Assembly: GCA_002707085.1 (NCBI GenBank)
Contig: PALY01000052.1
Span: forward strand, 1 to 6,664
DNA length: 6,664 nucleotides
Source of the DNA: Deltaproteobacteria bacterium
GTDB taxonomy: Bacteria; Myxococcota_A; UBA796
Direction of reading: 5' to 3'
In this document: positions 5,648 through 6,664 of the stretch, in pieces
Position numbering within the stretch: the stretch's first letter is position 1
How the letters are laid out: each line of letters opens with the position of its first letter
Notes under the pieces: model-generated
The model's input: the letters and a program-made list of their open reading frames with translations, nothing else
The model's database searches: none
Told to the model about the DNA's origin: nothing
Position numbers and translations under genes: made by a program

Positions 5648-6000
5648 ACGTGTTCTGTTTCATCCTGATCCTATTCGCGTGTGAGACACCGGATCCGGTC
5701 CCGCTACCACCAACGGCAAAACTTCAAACAAGCCCGAAAAAAGCCGATGTCCACCGGGTAAAAGTAGGCAAGATGCAGGGCTATCTTTCGCGCCCGGCCA
5801 CACAAGAAAACCATGAAGCCGTCATCATTAGGGTTGAACACAGTGGGCCAACAAGCCGGGTTTTGGCTACCACCTACCCGAACGAAACGGTGTTGATTAT
5901 CGACACCAACCAAGACTTAGCAAGCGCACAAAAGTACCTGCAAGGCTTAGAACGTGTAACTTCCGTGCGAGTCGTGTGTTCAAGTGCAGACTGCCCGTGA
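5644..6000 (+). CDS. Small predicted lipoprotein of unknown function
   Basis: The 118-residue product overlaps the tlyA stop by four bases (ATGA, 5644-5647), so it belongs to the same operon and is likely translationally coupled. The N-terminus (MNVFCFILILFACE) is a short hydrophobic segment ending in a lipobox LFAC with C13 as the lipidated residue; it lacks the usual basic residues, which is atypical for a signal peptide. A proline-rich linker follows (PDPVPLPP), then a compact domain with GYLSRPA (46-52), a beta-like AVIIRVEHSG (59-68), TVLIIDTN (82-89) and VTSVRVVCSSADCP at the end. C112 and C117 could form a disulfide. The GYLSRPA...AVII pattern faintly recalls the start of dienelactone hydrolase-type proteins, but no catalytic triad is visible and the fold is too short. 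I do not assign a function. Lipidation and export are inferred. Confidence 0.7.
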   Translation: MNVFCFILILFACETPDPVPLPPTAKLQTSPKKADVHRVKVGKMQGYLSRPATQENHEAVIIRVEHSGPTSRVLATTYPNETVLIIDTNQDLASAQKYLQGLERVTSVRVVCSSADCP

Positions 6001-6020
6001 GCTACTCCTGTAGAGGCTCA
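5998..6020. terminator. Possible hairpin between convergent genes
   Basis: TGAG (5998-6001) pairs with CTCA (6017-6020) and CTAC (6002-6005) pairs with GTAG (6010-6013) around a TCCT loop, with a three-base bulge (6014-6016). The hairpin overlaps both convergent stop codons. It has no T run on either side, so it is at best a weak, atypical terminator; it may be chance. Confidence 0.25.
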
Positions 6021-6664
6021 ACCCATTCACCGATTGCGGATTCACGGGTCACCGTCAACAGGTCCACTTCAGCACGCACCAGCGTCTGAGCTGGACGACC
6101 ATTCAACGCCGCTTTGGAGTCCGCATGTATGGCCCACTCTCCACTTCCTTGACCGGCCAACTTTCCATGAATGTGATGCGCATAGTGAAGAATCAGACGG
6201 GGTCGAGTCGCCATTTTCTTGTACTGAAAAAGCGTTAAATCGCGCTTTGGATTGAACTTAAGGTGTGTCCCTTCTTTCTTGTCGATCGCATGAAACGCCA
6301 CACGTCCCACCTTGCTCCGGGTCTTCATTCTCCACGAAAAGTAATGACCCTCTTCATTCCATGCGACAGGGCCATCTACCCAGTGATGACGCAAGGGAAG
6401 CGCCAATTGGATCAAGACCCATACTCCGACAAAGGGCAGTACCCAACCTCCGAAAGGACGTGCAGGGAGACGCTCAACATTTACAAGCCGACACCACTTG
6501 GGGCTGAAAAAAACCGTGGTTAGCACCACCATCAAATATGGAAAAATACCGATTCGAAATAATGCCGCATTCAGCAGATGAAACAACACCGCGCACCAAA
6601 ATGCTGGACGTCGCGTTTTCCTAAACAACAAGAAGGGAACAATCGATAAATCAAAAGCCAAACC
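6002..6664 (-). CDS. Vitamin K-dependent gamma-carboxylase/HTTM-family membrane protein, 5' partial
   Basis: C-terminal part of a homologue of vitamin K-dependent gamma-glutamyl carboxylase, the enzyme that in animals turns glutamate into gamma-carboxyglutamate in the membrane. The frame is open to the right edge; a TTG at 6661 could be read as a start but the sequence there (GLAFDLSIVPFLLF) looks like a mid-protein helix, so the N-terminal half with the other membrane helices is missing. Visible: FHLLNAALFRIGIFPYLMVVLTTVFF (27-52 of the visible part), which matches the family's FHLLN...GIFP signature, a further membrane helix (73-90), then a soluble region with GHYFSWRMKTRSK (105-117) and ALNGRPAQTLVRAEVDLL near the end, comparable to the lumenal region of the animal enzyme. 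Catalytic residues lie in the unseen half, so activity cannot be judged. It converges on the lipoprotein gene with one base between stop codons. Bacterial relatives lack a proven substrate. Confidence 0.85.
   Translation of the reverse strand, partial: GLAFDLSIVPFLLFRKTRRPAFWCAVLFHLLNAALFRIGIFPYLMVVLTTVFFSPKWCRLVNVERLPARPFGGWVLPFVGVWVLIQLALPLRHHWVDGPVAWNEEGHYFSWRMKTRSKVGRVAFHAIDKKEGTHLKFNPKRDLTLFQYKKMATRPRLILHYAHHIHGKLAGQGSGEWAIHADSKAALNGRPAQTLVRAEVDLLTVTRESAIGEWVEPLQE

Noticed and set aside
6263..6523. Plus-strand open frames opposite the carboxylase gene
   Set aside because: The minus-strand frame has clear carboxylase family signatures; the plus-strand translations have none.
1..6664. CRISPR array, tRNA, rRNA, insertion sequence or integration site
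   Set aside because: No spaced direct repeats, cloverleaf sequence, transposase or terminal inverted repeats were found on either strand.

Overview
The window reads as ordinary bacterial chromosome, densely coded, with moderate GC content judged by eye. The TonB protein starts MFDTV, has a run of nine prolines and a long GGV(E/V) repeat, and is followed by exbB and two exbD genes. That style is familiar from Myxococcota and related former Deltaproteobacteria. A bacterial vitamin K-dependent carboxylase homologue and a helicase-associated/WYL-like protein are compatible with that group. The lineage is an inference from protein style, not a proof.

Layout. (1) Positions 3-1232 (+) hold the C-terminal part of a large protein with an XPB/Ssl2-like helicase-associated domain and a WYL-like C-terminus; its 5' end is outside the window. 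(2) A 123-base gap leads to xseB (1356-1574), the small subunit of exonuclease VII; no xseA is present here. (3) After 102 bases containing a small inverted repeat comes a tightly packed (+) run: tonB (1677-2399), exbB (2407-3087), two different exbD genes (3099-3566 and 3570-4058), ispA-type prenyl diphosphate synthase (4064-4906), tlyA rRNA methyltransferase (4907-5647) and a small predicted lipoprotein (5644-6000). Gaps run from 11 bases down to a 4-base overlap. In three places the stop codon lies in or against the next gene's Shine-Dalgarno sequence, so this is very probably one translationally coupled operon. (4) On the minus strand, 6664-6002, is the C-terminal part of a vitamin K-dependent gamma-carboxylase/HTTM-family membrane protein. 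It converges on the lipoprotein gene with a single base between the two stop codons.

How they fit together. xseB, ispA and tlyA are commonly neighbours in bacteria, often with dxs. Here a complete TonB-ExbB-ExbD-ExbD energy-transduction cassette sits between xseB and ispA, and dxs is absent. The cassette should build an inner-membrane, proton-driven motor that powers outer-membrane TonB-dependent transport, while ispA supplies prenyl diphosphates (quinones, undecaprenyl carrier) and tlyA modifies rRNA.

I see no clear new defence system, mobile element, CRISPR array, tRNA or rRNA. The items most worth a second look are the gamma-carboxylase homologue, the embedding of the Ton cassette in a housekeeping cluster, the tandem ExbD pair with near-identical membrane helices but divergent periplasmic domains, the reduced C-terminal loop of the prenyl synthase, and the unrecognised small lipoprotein.
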